From: Cryptomeria japonica
Taxonomy: Eukaryota > Streptophyta > Pinopsida > Cupressales > Cupressaceae
Length of the DNA stretch: 64,000 nt
NCBI RefSeq assembly: GCF_030272615.1
Contig: NC_081414.1
Coordinates: 2,109,501-2,173,500, forward strand
Direction: 5' to 3'
The translations under genes and the position numbers were made by a program. The notes beneath the pieces were generated by a model. That model was not told where the DNA came from and searched no databases. It was given only the letters and a program-made list of their open reading frames with translations. Positions 47,501 to 59,605 of the stretch are shown here, piece after piece. Numbering within the stretch: the stretch's first letter is position 1; every line of letters begins with the position of its first letter.

Positions 47501-50037
47501 TTAACACATTTGGCATTTCATTAGATAATCAAACATTAAGAAACCTACTATCTAAAATTAATCTTTCTTGGGATGTAGATATAACAGTTAAATCTTCTTA
47601 TTAAATAGATTAGTTTGTCTTAGGAAAACAAAAGATAGGAAAATGATACTTCATCAATGATACACTTATTCTATAGTACCGGTTCTTTTTCATCAAGTAT
47701 CACTATTTAGTCTCAATTAATAATAAATGGAAATACCCTTTTGTATACTTCAAAAATTAGTGCAGGTGTTAAGGATTAAAAGAATTTATCTCCCAAGTAA
47801 ATTTGTGTTTAGTTACACACTTTTTGTATTTCAAGAAATATGAAGTAATGTTTAGCTAAAGTTTCCTCAATTCAAGAAGTTGGATATATTTGTTTTTCCA
47901 AGGTTAAAACTCACGATATAGAGTATACAAGACATTTGAGAATAATCAATCTATGAATAGTTAAAGATATATAAGAGTAGTAAAGGCGAAGTTACATTTA
48001 TGTCGCAAAGTATTTAGTATGGATGAATTTAATTAACATTTAAATTTGGGGATAAGTCGCAAGATATAATCTATTTTGTAAGAATATTAGTATTTATTCG
48101 TGTTAACAATCTCCTTAATCTTGTTGAATCAAGGGAATTAAATTTGTACATCAGAGTCATCTAAATAGTTAAGATTTAATGGGTTATTAAATTTTTTATT
48201 TTATTATTAATTATTAATTTCTATTGCAATCATCGTCAAATTTAAGTTAAATATTGATCAAAATTGTCTAATTCCTTGGTTCCCTTAATCAATTGTTTAT
48301 TCAAATAAACAAATCAATAATTGATTTTAATTTGTCCTGATTTTAGAAATTGAACATTTGTTAATCTTTAATGTAAGTTACATTTTTTGCAAGTTACACA
48401 AGTTACGCATTTATTGTATTATGCAGGTTACTTAATTATTATTATCATGCAAGTTATTTTCAAGAAGTTAGATATAATGGTCCTCACAATTTCAAAATTA
48501 GTCTTCTAGTAGGAAATGGGTTGGCATTTTCAAGAGGTTCCTCATTTCATAGAATTTGTTTGTTTTCAAGTCTTTGCAATAATGATCTTAATTTCAGGTT
48601 GCACTATGATAATGTTTATTTAAGTTTTCAGTAGTATAATAGTTTCATTCCATAGTGTTGCTTAAGCTTAATAAGCACTTAGATAGATAACTAAACAAGA
48701 GGTGATGGAAATAAAAACCTAGCAGCGTTCGGTATCTATGGTGCCTCTGGGTCATGCTTACGGGTAATGTCATCGTATTGAACTACTGCACTTAATGCCT
48801 AATAAAGCTGCAACAACGATGTTTATAGCATCGTCCCTATAAATCATCGGGGAGTAATAAGGGTCATATGGAAGTTAAAATCCAAGGGGCGGGTAATCCC
48901 CCTTGGATTGATAATCTAAAAAGATTAATTTTTAAATGAATTTACATCCGATCAGTTGAACTTTAGATAACCCCATTAGGGTTTGGATGTGTGTGAAGAT
49001 CTTGAAAATTTATTTTATCTTGATGATTTCAGTGGATGATAACGGATTAAGGGTGACGTATTTAATAGGAAATAGGGCTTAGTTGTTTTAGGCCACAAGA
49101 AAAAGGCCATCTTGAGTCTTTTTTCTATAAGAGCTACCATCGTGGGTAGCAACCGTAGAGAAACTATCTGGGACATTGACCCTAGAAAGGGTTGCGTACC
49201 CACCAAACAATTTACATTAAACCATAGTTAGAAATGAGAACTACATACTTTACGCCTTGATCTTGTGCCGAAACGGGTATGTAGGCAGTCTAGGGATGGA
49301 GTTGTCCCTTGTACCCAAGCGTTCGGGGATGGGGATTAGGATTTGGTTTTGGGTGAGTAGGTTGTTCTTGAAGCTCCTTGGTCTTTTAATCAAATGGTGC
49401 AAATACTAATTGAAAGGTTAAAATTAATTCAATGCATACTCAGAAGGAATCCTGTATGGATTTGCTTGACTTCTCGAGGCTTTAGGCCGAATTCCGAGGC
49501 AGAACTCAAGCTTGCTTATGTAATTATTTTTATACTCCTAAGGACGACAACCTCGGTGCACTCCTAGTAGGGGAGTGTAGTCTTTAGAGAGTGGCTCAGG
49601 ACTCGGATAGTCCCGATGAGCCTAAATTCTCTGGCCAGAGCATATCCTATTCTTATGAATAGATGCCTACCATGTTTGGGTAGATGCCTATCTTGGATTG
49701 GATAGATGAACCTCTTGTCTCGTATGGACAGATGCCTAACTCATATGGTTAGATTCCTAACCCATATGGTTAGATGCCTAGTCCCATATGGATAGATTCC
49801 TAACCCGTATGGTTAGATGCCTAACCCATATGGTTAGATGCCTAGTCCCATATGGATAGATGCCTAACCTGTATGGTTAGATGCCCATCCCGGTTGGATG
49901 GATTCCTATCTTGTTTTGATAGATGTACCTGAGTATGCGATTGAGTCAAACATAATTAAGAATAGGTAAGAATAAGTAATCATCATCTAAAGAAAAAATC
50001 AGTTGAGTTTTTGGATTAAGTTAAGTGGGTTATTACA
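44459..50037 (+). repeat. Giant LTR copy (5579 bp)
   Basis: It begins right after the polypurine tract and ends GGGTTATTACA. Mostly AT-rich and coding-free. A more GC-rich part lies at about 48720-49910 and a hairpin minisatellite at 49646-49926. The length is extreme; part of it may be an unrecognised nested insertion, but no internal TG...CA repeat pair was spotted. Confidence 0.7.
49646..49926 (+). repeat. Minisatellite of 21-22 bp hairpin units (about 13 copies)
   Basis: Units follow the pattern C-stem-loop-stem-AT(G/T). The typical unit is CCTAACCCATATGGTTAGAT. Each unit is an inverted repeat, and different units keep pairing with different stems: CTATTC/GAATAG (49647-49662), CTACC/GGTAG, CTATC/GATAG, TGTC/GACA, CTAAC/GTTAG, CCATCC/GGATGG (49885-49901). 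Two units of CTAGTCCCATATGGATAG type have a bulged stem. The last unit is about 110 bp before the LTR end. Confidence 0.85.
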
Positions 50038-52244
50038 CATTCTTTATATAACACTTTAAAATCTAAGCATAACTTTTCTCTACTAATACCATACTTTCCA
50101 AGTTTACTACTATGCAGAACTTGACACATTCTCCACTAGTCACATCCATGTTAGATAGTTCATGAGGGGGAAAGAAATTTAAAAAAAAGGAAATAAGGGT
50201 CATGAGAGATACCAACCTAACTAAGGGACACCAAAACCTATTTATGAGACTAGATCTTTGATATAGAATAAGGGCCAACACATTAATTCATAGAAATGTG
50301 TAATGTTGAAAATTGTGTACTTGCACAATTTCATGCTATATTTTGAACTTTCTATAGTATCCATTTTTATAATATATTTTTAATATTTTCACACCACATA
50401 TTTTTCCCATATTTGAAGATCATAATTTAGATTTTATTTATTGGGAATGCAACAAAAGGGGAAGGATTAAAATCAAGGTGCACTTGTTCTAAACCCTCTC
50501 ATTTCCATTCTAAAATTGGTCAAAAAAAAATTCATTCGTCATAAAATCACTTTCTTTAGATAAACTTGATTGGTGTGTCTTCCACATATTGAAAATGTGA
50601 TTAAAATTAACCTTTCACATTTGGATTTGGACTTAAAATAAAATGTCTTTTCATCGCCAAGATCAGTTATGTATGATCTCCTCTTGGAACCCGACAGTAA
50701 CCTTGAGTGGTTAGAAATAAGTGATCTTGTTTTTATTTTTAGGAGGCCTACCTAAAGAAGTGATCACTCTAGGGGACAACCCCAACTCCTGTGTTTTTTG
50801 ATGGAGTATAAATAGCAAGGAAAAATCAAAAGACACACCTCTTGGAAGTTAAATATTGCCAATTTTGGGCTAAGCCTCTAAGAACTTTATACCTTAGAGA
50901 AGTGAAGGTGGAGAGTGGGTTACCCTCTCTTCTCGATTGTTTGGTAATATTTATCTTTCATTTCATGGATTTAGGCTTCACGTACCCTTGTGATATATAG
51001 AGGATACCCCTAGTTGAGCTTGTCAAACCTATAGTTGAACTTTTTGGCCATCATTTTTTGTGTATACAAGGATTGATACTCCCACTTGAGTAGGTTTGTT
51101 GGTGTGTCTTATGTTCTTGAATATTTAGACCACCTTCCCTACTTGAAACCAAAAGGGGAAACATCATCCAAATTGAGCCTAGATTTTTGTCTTTTGCATT
51201 TCTTTCTTGTGTGTTTTCATATTTAATGAAAAATCCAAAAAAATCATAAAAACCAAAAATCCATAAAATTAAAAACCAAAAATATTTAAACAATCATCAT
51301 GGATTGACATTACACAATTCGTAGGGAAGGTGAAGAATATATCTCTCCTCTGCCACCACAAACAAAGATATTAGGGGTCAGTGCAAGAAGATGAGTCCAC
51401 TTTTTGGCCAAAAAGTGGAAGTGTTTTCCCTGATTTTCAGATTTTGTCTCATTTGAGCTTAAATTTTGAAACACTTAGAGATTGAATCTTGGAAAAAGTT
51501 AGGAATATAAAAGATAGCCCTCTGAGTGTACTTTCCAAATATATAATTTATTTTAATACCCACATAATAAAAAATAACTTTTTAAATGGAGTTCTAAAAA
51601 CTATGTTTTAAAAATGTCTGTTTCAGGACCATACCATGCATGTGTACGACCCACACTTTTTGACACAATTAAAATTATTTTCTCAAACCATTTTGGGAAA
51701 TGGTTTTTAACATACTGAAGATTGATGAGCATATTTTTCTGTATTTTTTTTTCTAATATTTTTTTTTTAATTAATTTTTTAATGGCCGTAATTATCTTTT
51801 TAAAAATTTGACGTGTACGACCCACATAATTTGATGTAAACTTAACATTTTTTGATTTTTTTTTTTTTAAATACAAAAGAATTTTGTGTAGATTGATGAC
51901 ATATAATTTTTTTTTCCAAAATTCTTTAAAATAAAAAAGTTATTAAATTAACAAAATTAGTTAATATTTCAAATTTATGGACTCGATTTAGTATAAATTA
52001 AATGAAAAATAGTTAAAATAATCAATTTTTAAATAAATTTACATATTTAGAATCTAGACAGTATAATCTGAAATGGGTTTTAATTTCATATAAAAATTCT
52101 TTGATTAGAGGCGCATAAACTATTTCTGAAGTTCATATTTGTGCTTTCATTCATGGAGATTTGAATTTGCAGGTCCATGTCTCAGGTGTGGCCATCCCAG
52201 GGCTATCCAGGGCCTAATCCCGAGCCAAGTGGCGGGTTGTGGAA
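50038..52244. other. AT-rich stretch without recognised genes
   Basis: No family-like protein. A GAGTATAAATAGCAAGG TATA-like motif lies near 50811. Two copies of GTGTACGACCCACA with similar surroundings occur near 51642 and 51812 on + (about 170 bp apart), suggesting an old internal duplication. The Lys-rich minus frame at 51601-51876 reflects A/T runs. Confidence 0.4.
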
Positions 52245-52500
52245 TCAACTTCCACAAAACGGGCCCCCGTTTTCAAACAAGGGCGGCTTGTGAAAAAAAA
52301 AGGAAAAATGCCATTTAGAAATGGGGGCCCGCTTTTAAACAAAACGAGGGCCCGTTTTGTTTAAAAGCGGGCCCCCATTTTAGAACAAAACGGGGGCCCA
52401 TTTTTTTTGCTTCGAACCCCCGTTACCTTTCGGCTCGGGAGCTCGAAGCACAAACGGGCACCCGTTTTTTGAAAATGGGCCCCTGTTTATAAGAGCGCGT
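52245..52500. repeat. GC-rich cluster of GGGCCC palindromes
   Basis: About eight copies of an ~18 bp word of the form AAAACGGGGGCCCGTTTT, in variants (AAAACGGGCCCCCGTTTT, AAATGGGGGCCCGCTTTT and others), lie in an otherwise AT-rich region. Most copies are themselves near-palindromes. It contains a perfect inverted repeat at 52319-52380. Confidence 0.8.
52319..52380. repeat. Perfect 28 bp inverted repeat with 6 bp spacer
   Basis: The left arm 52319-52346 (starting AAATGGGGGCCCGC) is exactly complementary to the right arm 52353-52380 (ending GCGGGCCCCCATTT). The spacer is AGGGCC. It could extrude as a cruciform or form a long RNA hairpin. Confidence 0.9.
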
Positions 52501-52534
52501 TTTCCAATGCATGGACTTCCGCGAATTTGTGACT

Positions 52535-52893
52535 CATTACCTTGCACTTGCCCTTAGTTCAAGAATTAAGGATCTTAAAACAACAACTTGAAGACATTGA
52601 ATTTAGTACAGCCAAAGCCTCCACATCACAACAAAACACCTTCTCCATATACACATGCATTCCAAACCCAAATTTCAAGGATTGATATGAAACCATAGTT
52701 AAGGAAGTTAAAGCATCTAGGAAAAAACCTTAAGTCAAATATACAAACTATATTCCCCCAAAAAACATTCTACCCAATCAACAATCCACATGCACACCTA
52801 GCACTGTAAACAACCAAGTCAACATCCAAAGGACAACATCAAAACCTATACTTGACTCATGTAAATAAATTACACCTTTGGGAGAGACAATAG
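52535..52893 (+). pseudogene. Gypsy gag remnant, left part, split by Copia B (fossil)
   Basis: The + strand frame shows a Gln/Glu-rich start (KDLKQQLEDIEF), then TPLGETI at the insertion point. It is continued in sense by 59606-59890 on the other side of Copia B. Related to Gypsy gag proteins with a C-x-YHR-GH-C type knuckle. Degraded. Confidence 0.5.
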
Positions 52894-53954
52894 TGTTGGT
52901 ATTTTGGTATGGTTTTGTCATTGATGTCAACACCTACTAAACACTTATCAACTCTGGCACTTTGGAGAATCAACAACATTCATCGGTAAGCAAGTGACTT
53001 ATGCACAATCACCGATATCTGGTACACCGGCAGGATATAATGATCATCGGCACTTGGAAGGGCATGGAAAACACTTGGTTATGTCAAAGACATCGTGTGG
53101 ACACTTTGTCTTGGAGTTTTGTTTATTGGTATATTCGTATTTGCATATTTGTTGTTACCGGCAAATATGTCCAGGTTACACTGGTAGGTTTATCTTTTCC
53201 AAATCAGCATGGCATGTTATGGACATGACTTATTGCTATTGTAAATGCATTGAGCCGACATGTTGAATTGGTTATTGCATTGGGTATTAATTTATTTGTA
53301 AAATGATTTTATTGTAATATCTTGTAGAGCCGACCTACTAAAATTGGTCTTAGGGTATGGTATAAATGTAAGATCTTATTTGTAAGATTGGATGTGGAAT
53401 GCGAAAAAGGATTGTGTGAAGGTATATGCGAGAATAAGTAGAGCTATACACGCAGACATCATTTGAAGGTTGAAGGAGGGTTTTTGTGAAGATAATTAGA
53501 ACTACACTGGTACTAAATCCAGCATATGAAGATGCTATTTTGAGTAGTACATTCTTATTGGATTTAACCATCCAATTGTAGTCAGTGTGACTCCTATTTT
53601 GTGATTGAGCAGTGAGCTCTAGGCGCTTAGCCTTTCTGCATGTCTAGACCCCATTTGTATACACTTACTATCTGCATTAGTATCAGTTGATTGTGGGTAA
53701 GGTTTCCCATCGTGGTTTTTCCCCTTATAGGGTTTCCACGTACAAATATTGGTGTTATGTGTTGTGGATGACTTTGTCTTTTTGTTTCATGCATTAATCC
53801 TTGCCGGTATTGTAATTAACTGTTAAAACTATTAATCGACATATTAGACTAGTTTACCGGTATTAAGAATTAAGTTGGTTAAGTTGTTTTTGGTTTGAAT
53901 TTGTTTGATAAATCATTCACCCCACCCCCTCTCAATTGTCTCTGGGACCTAACA
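52894..53954 (+). repeat. Copia B left LTR
   Basis: TGTTGGTATTTTGG start and GGGACCTAACA end; TATA box TATAAAT at 53361-53367, which should drive element transcription by family analogy. Confidence 0.93.
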
Positions 53955-53956
53955 AT

Positions 53957-53969
53957 TGGTATCAGAGCC
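53957..53969 (+). other. Primer binding site of Copia B
   Basis: TGGTATCAGAGCC, a match to initiator tRNA-Met, 2 bp after the LTR. Confidence 0.88.
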
Positions 53970-54011
53970 TATTCCTCTTTTGCAGAAGTTTAACAGCTTG
54001 AGGAGATCCAA

Positions 54012-55093
54012 TGTCTACTAACTATTTTAGGAAGGACAGTCCTAAACTTGATGGAACCAACTATGGCATATGGAAGATCAGAATGGAGACACATCTAAAT
54101 TGCATTGGAAAGGACATCTGGGATGTTACAAAGAATGGTTATACTGCTCCTACTTAGAGTCAGCCCAATCCACCTAACTTGACTAAAGATGAGGAAAATG
54201 ATTGCAAAGCAAGAGAAGCACTTTTGAGTGCATTATTAGATCAGCAAATCATGGGACTATCACATAGGTCTACTGCTAAAGCTATTTGGGATCATTTGGA
54301 AACACTGAATGAAGGAGATTCCACAGTCAAAATTGCAAAACTTGAAAGCTTCCGGGTCAGGTATGAACATCTAAAAATGGAAGAAGATGAAAGGATTTAT
54401 GTTTTCATGGAAAGAGTAAATGAGATTGTTTTGGGTATTAAATGTTGTGGAGGAACCTTAAGTGAGGATGAAATTATTTCAAAAGTTTTAAGAGGATTTC
54501 CACCGGCATATAAAATGAAAGTCACTACTATAAATGAGTTAAGAACAATGCCTAATACATCAGTAACTAGGGATACATTGATTGGAAAACTTTCAGCTTT
54601 TGAAATTGAAGAATTTGGTCCTATTGCTACTATAAAGACAGATTTAGCCTTTAAAGCATCTACATCATCTGCACCATCATTTGAAAAATTAGATTGGAAA
54701 GCCTTTTATGCAAGAGAACTTGAAGAAAGCAGGAAAGAAAATGAAGAACTTGAAGAACTTGAAGCACTATTTGCAAGGAAAATGCCTAAAGGTCTAGTTG
54801 GAAGTAAGTATGAAGGTAAAGCACCCATTAAATGTTTTAAGTGCAATAAGATTGGTCATATGGCTTCAAGATGCCCTGATAGACATGCTAGACTAAGAGA
54901 AGAAGCTAGAAGAACATACAAGCCTAACCCTGAATGTCAGAGATACAGATTTAAGAAGAATAAAGACAAATCTTGTTACATTGCTGATGAAGGAGTGACT
55001 GATGATTCTGATGAGGATCCAATCGACAATGGATGGGTTTTTGTTGCTATAACAGAAGATCAACCGGCACCTACTGCTCAACCGATAGAATAG
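54012..55093 (+). pseudogene. Copia B gag region (fossil)
   Basis: Starts MSTNYFRKDSPKLDGTNYGI, a typical Copia gag N-terminus, followed by the UBN2 region (AKAIWDHLETLNEGD, ISKVLRGFPPAY) and a CCHC zinc knuckle CFKCNKIGHMASRC near 54835. An acidic tail follows. Forms the particle shell and binds element RNA by family analogy. Confidence 0.88.
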
Positions 55094-55096
55094 GCC

Positions 55097-56344
55097 TTGG
55101 CAGCTAAAGTTGAAGTAAAGGATGAGTGGATCATTGATTCAGGATGCTCACATCATATGACAGGAGATAAAGGTAAATTATTGAACTTTCAAGAATACAA
55201 TGGAGGCTTAGTAATATTTGGAGATAATAAAGCTTGTTTGATCAAAGGTAAGGGTACAATATCTCTTGATGGTAAGAATAATACTAACAATGTCTACTAT
55301 GTTGAAGGTTTAAAACATAATCTTTTGAGTGTTGGTCAATTAGTTGAGAAAGGATTTCAGTTACAATTCAAAAATGGAAAATGCAAAATCATGAATAGAA
55401 CTGGTTTGGAAATTGCAATCGGTAATCAGACTAGAGGTAATATCTTTCATTTGAATAACAGTGAAAAGACATGCTTAATTGCACATATTGATGAAAGTTG
55501 GCTATGGCATAAGAGACTTTGTCATGTAAATTTTGATTGCATGGTGAAAATCAGTACTACTAAGGCAGTTAGAGATTTACCTAAAATTGTCAAACCTCAC
55601 TATATAGTATGTAAGGAATGTCAATTTGGAAAACAAGTTAAAGCTAGTTTCAAAAGTATTCCAGAAAAATCCAATAATGCTCTTGATTTAATTCATAATG
55701 ATTTATGTGGTCCAACTAGAACTAAAAGCTTACAAGGTGATAGATATTTCATGCTAATCATTGATGGCTATTCTAGAATGTGTTGGGTTACTTTTCTCAG
55801 AGAAAAATCAGAAGCACTTGGAAAGTTCAAAATGTTCAAAGCAATGGTAGAAAATGAAACCGGTAAGAAAATCAAATGTCTAAGATCAGATCAAGGAGGG
55901 GAATTTACATCTAAGGAATTTAATACATTCTGTGAAGTAAATGGAATTAGAAGACAACTATCAACACCTTGGACACCACAACAAAATGAAGTTGTTGAAA
56001 AGAAAAACAAAACTATCTTGGATGCAACAAGAAGTATGTTATCAGAAGCAAACCTACCACATGTATATTGGAGAGAGGCAGTAAGTACAGCGGTCTACAC
56101 ATTCAACAAAGTTCACATCAAAGGTGAAACTGGTAAGACCCCTCATGAACTATGGTTTGGTATTACTCCTACTCTTAAATATTGCAGAATTTTTGGAAGT
56201 AAATGCTATATCAGAAGAGATGAGTATATTGGCAAATTTGATCCTAGAAGTGATGAAGGAATATTTCTTGGTTATTATCTAAGAGTAAGGCATGTAGATG
56301 TTTTAATAAAAGATTGCAGAAAATTGTTGAAAGTACAAATGTAA
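55097..56344 (+). pseudogene. Copia B protease and integrase region (fossil)
   Basis: 415-codon open stretch. Retropepsin signature WIIDSGCSHHMTG near its start, VYYVEGLKHNLLSVGQ, the pre-integrase zinc region (ESWLWHKRLCHVNFD ... CKECQFGK), and the rve core with HNDLCGP, YFMLIIDGYSRMCWV and SDQGGEFTSKEF, followed by LPHVYWREAVSTAVY and the C-terminal PHELWFGITPTLKYCRIFG block. Confidence 0.9.
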
Positions 56345-56405
56345 AGATTGATGAACAATTTAGAGGATTTTCAAGTTATATGGACTCTGAATTGGCAGCA
56401 TAATT

Positions 56406-58164
56406 TTGACAAATGAACCTACACTAAATCCACCGGTACAGAATGAAGATCCAGTTACACCGGTATCATCTGAAAATTCCACAGTAACTAAGGAACAACA
56501 TCAAACAAAGACACCCTGTTATGTAAGACTAAATCATTCTGAAGATCAGATAATTGGAAACAAGTATAAGGGAGTTATGACAAGAGAAAGACTGGCAAAT
56601 GAAGAGGTATGTCTTATTTCTCAAATTGAACCATCATCAGTTAATGAGGCATGTGAAGATAAATATTGGATTAAAGCTATGGAAGAAGAATTAGAACAAA
56701 TTGAGAAGAATAACACTTGGACATTAGTTCCCCGGCCTAAAGATAAAAATGTAATTGGAACCAAATGGGTATTTAGAAACAAACATAATGAAGATGGTAA
56801 GATTATCAGAAATAAAGCAAGACTAGTGTGTAAGAGATATTCTCAGAAAGAAGGAATTGATTACAATGAAACCTTTGCACTGGTAGCTAGAATTGAGGTA
56901 GTTAGATTTTTTTTGCCTTTTGCAACACATAAGAACTACAAAGTATATCAAATGGATATTAAATGTGCATTTTTGAATGGAGATCTTGAAGAAGTAGTTT
57001 ACATTGAACAACCTGATGGATTTTCTTTGATAGATAACAAAGATATGGTTTGCAGGTTAAGAAAAGCTTTGTATGGATTGAAACAAGCTCCAAGAGCTTG
57101 GTATGAAAGATTGGATAAGTATCTTTTGAAGATTGGTTTTTCTAAAGGTAATGCAAACAACAATTTATATTATAAAATGACTAATGATGATATCTTGGTT
57201 ATAGAAGTTTTTGTTGATGACATAATCTTTGGAGGAGAAGATGGATTATGTAAAGAATTTTCTATTAAAATGTAGCAAGAATTTGAAATGTCTATGATTG
57301 GAGAAATAAAATTCATTTTAGGATTGTAGATTTCACAGATTGATAAACGTATATTCTTGAGTCAATCCAAGTACTTAAAAGAGTTACTAAAGAAATTTGG
57401 GATGGAGAACTCTAAACCGGTAAGCACACCTATGACTATAAATGACAAATTATCACTAAGGGATGAATCTACACATGTTAATCTAACTAGATACAAATCT
57501 ATGATAGGAGGTTTATTGTATTTGACACAAACCAAACCTGATATTATGAATGCAATATGTATTGTTTCAAGATTTTAGAGTAATCCTAGAGAAAATCATG
57601 AATCAGCAGTAAAAAAGGATTTTTTGGTACTTACAAGGCACTATAAATCTTGGATTATGGTATCCTAGAGATGAAAAATTTGAATTATGTGCATACACAG
57701 ATGCAAATTGGGTAGGAGATGAGGATGATAGAAAAAGAACCACCGACAAAGCATTCTTTCTTGGAAGCAAACTAGTTTCTTGGTTGAGTAAGAAACAGAG
57801 TTGTACATCTTTATCAACAGCAGAATCACAATATGTTGCAACAACAACTAACTGTACATAGGTACTATGGCTTAAGCAAATGTTGAAAGACATAAAGGTA
57901 AAATGCAAGGAACCTATTACTATCTATTGTGATAACACTGCAGCAATTGATATATCTAAGAATCCGATATTACATTCTAAAACCAAACACGTTTCTATCA
58001 AACTAAATTTTCTAAGGGAAAATGTTGAAGCAAAAGAGATAAAACTGGTTTATGAGAATACTAAAGAGCAGATTGCCGATATCTTCACTAAACCTCTGCC
58101 TAAGGAGACTTTTGAATATCTCAGAGATCAGCTTGGGGTCATACCCCCACCGGTAGAGACTTAG
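56406..58164 (+). pseudogene. Copia B reverse transcriptase and RNase H region (fossil)
   Basis: RT blocks: WIKAMEEELEQIEKNNTWTL, NVIGTKWVFRNK, then YKVYQMDIKCAFLNGDLEE, LKQAPRAWYERLDKYL and FVDDIIFGG, the catalytic YVDD-type loop. The thumb/connection part lies at 57357-57578. RNase H ends with DNTAAIDISKNP, KTKHVSIKLNFLRE and QIADIFTKPLPKE at 57880-58164. Interrupted in several places. Confidence 0.9.
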
Positions 58165-58544
58165 GAAGTTGATGTTTGTCATCAATCGACAGAATTAACA
58201 AAGAAATATTTACTCTGGCTTTGATGTGAAAGCTACTTCTCAGGGGGAGTAGCTGGTATACTAAATTGATTGGTATTTTGTATATGAACGTGGCTTGGTA
58301 ATAACTTTGGCAATTGATGTCAAAGGGGGAGAGATTGGGATGGAAAAACACAAGGAAAACACATGTTGCTCCTAGGGGGAGAGATTGTTATTTAGGAGAG
58401 ATTATTACTCTCTGTATCTATATTTTGATTTCTGGTTATGATCTCTTTTTTGGGAGATTGTTGGTTTTTGGTATTTGGCATTTCTGTTTTGGCACTTTGA
58501 TGGTTTTTCCATCTTGTGTTGCCATCAATGCCAAAGTGGGAGAT

Positions 58545-59605
58545 TGTTGGTATTTTGGTATGGTTTTGTCATTGATGTCAACACCTACTAAACACTTGTC
58601 AACTCTGGCACTTTGGAGAATCGACAACATTCACCGACAAGCAAGTGACTAGTGCACAGTCACCGGTATCTAGTACACCGGCAAGATATAATGATCACCG
58701 GCACTTGGAAGGGCATGGAAAACACTTGGTTATGTCAAAGACATTGTGTGGACACTTTGTCTTGGAGTTTTGTTTATTGGTATATTTGTATTTGCATATT
58801 TGTTGTTACTGGAAAATAGGTCTAGGTTACACCAGCAGGTTTATCTTTTCTAGATCGGCATGGCACGCTATGGAGATGACTTATTGTTGTTGTAAATGCA
58901 TTGAGCCGACATGTTGAATTGGTTATTGCATCGGGTATTAATTTATTTGTAAAATGATTTTATTGTAATATCTTGTAGAGCTGACCTACTAAAATTGGTC
59001 TTAGGGTATGGTATAAATGTAAGATCTTATTTGTAAGATCGGATGTGGAATGTGAAAAAGGATTGTGTGAAGGTATATGCGAGAATAAGAAAAGCTATAC
59101 ATGCAAACATCATTTGAAGGTTGAAGGAGGGTTTTTGTGAAGACAATCAGAACTACACCGGTACTGAATCCAACATATGAAGATGCTATTTTGAGCAGTA
59201 CATTCTTATTGGATTTAACCATCCAATTGTAGTCAGTGTGACTCCTATTTTGTGATTGAGCAGTGATCTCTAGGTGCTTGGCCTTTCTACATGTGCAAAC
59301 CTCATTTGTATACACTTACTATCTACAGTAGTATCATCTGATTGTGGGTAAGGTTTCCCACCATGGTTTTTCCCCTTACAGGGTTTTCACATACAAATAT
59401 TGGTGTTATCTGTTGTGGATGACTTTGTCTTTTTGTTTCATGCACTAATCCTTGCCGGTATTGCAATTAACTATTAAAACTATCTACTGACATATTAGAT
59501 TGGTTTACCGGTATTAAGCATTAAGTTGGTTAAGTTGTTTTGGTTTGAATTTGTTTGACAACTGATTCATCCCCCCCCCCTCTCAGTTGTCTCCGGGACC
59601 TAACA
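58545..59605 (+). repeat. Copia B right LTR
   Basis: Full-length partner of 52894-53954, preceded by the polypurine tract at 58533-58543. TATAAAT at 59012-59018. Other purine-rich runs (near 58321-58331 and 58373-58383) resemble duplicated polypurine tracts. Confidence 0.93.

Larger units (their letters stand above)
42846..50037 (+). mobile_element. Gypsy-type LTR element with gag remnant and very unequal LTRs
   Basis: Ends match: TGTCATAACCCTC starts both LTRs (42846, 44459) and GGGTTATTACA ends both (43142, 50037). A primer binding site TGGTATCAGAGCCAGG (43145-43160) and a polypurine tract AAGGGGGGGAGGA before 44459 define the interior as only 1.3 kb, holding a gag remnant and no pol. The two LTRs are 297 bp and 5579 bp. 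The outer flanks (TATTT, CATTC) do not match convincingly. Broken; non-autonomous in its present form. Confidence 0.8.
52894..59605 (+). mobile_element. Copia B: structurally whole Copia retrotransposon with target duplication
   Basis: LTRs 52894-53954 and 58545-59605, both 1061 bp, run TGTTGG...CTAACA. A primer binding site (TGGTATCAGAGCC, 53957-53969) and a polypurine tract (AAAGTGGGAGA, 58533-58543) are present. AATAG flanks both sides (52889-52893 and 59606-59610), a perfect 5 bp target duplication. The interior has gag, protease, integrase, RT and RNase H in Copia order. All structural parts are there, but the coding part has several breaks (about six or more). LTRs differ by roughly 6-8% by eye. 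Confidence 0.93.

Noticed and set aside
49646-49926. CRISPR-like array of regularly spaced repeats
   Set aside because: Units are contiguous 21-22 bp hairpins without unique spacers, inside a plant LTR.
51601-51876. Lys-rich 91-codon minus ORF
   Set aside because: Reflects A/T homopolymer runs; no similarity to known proteins.
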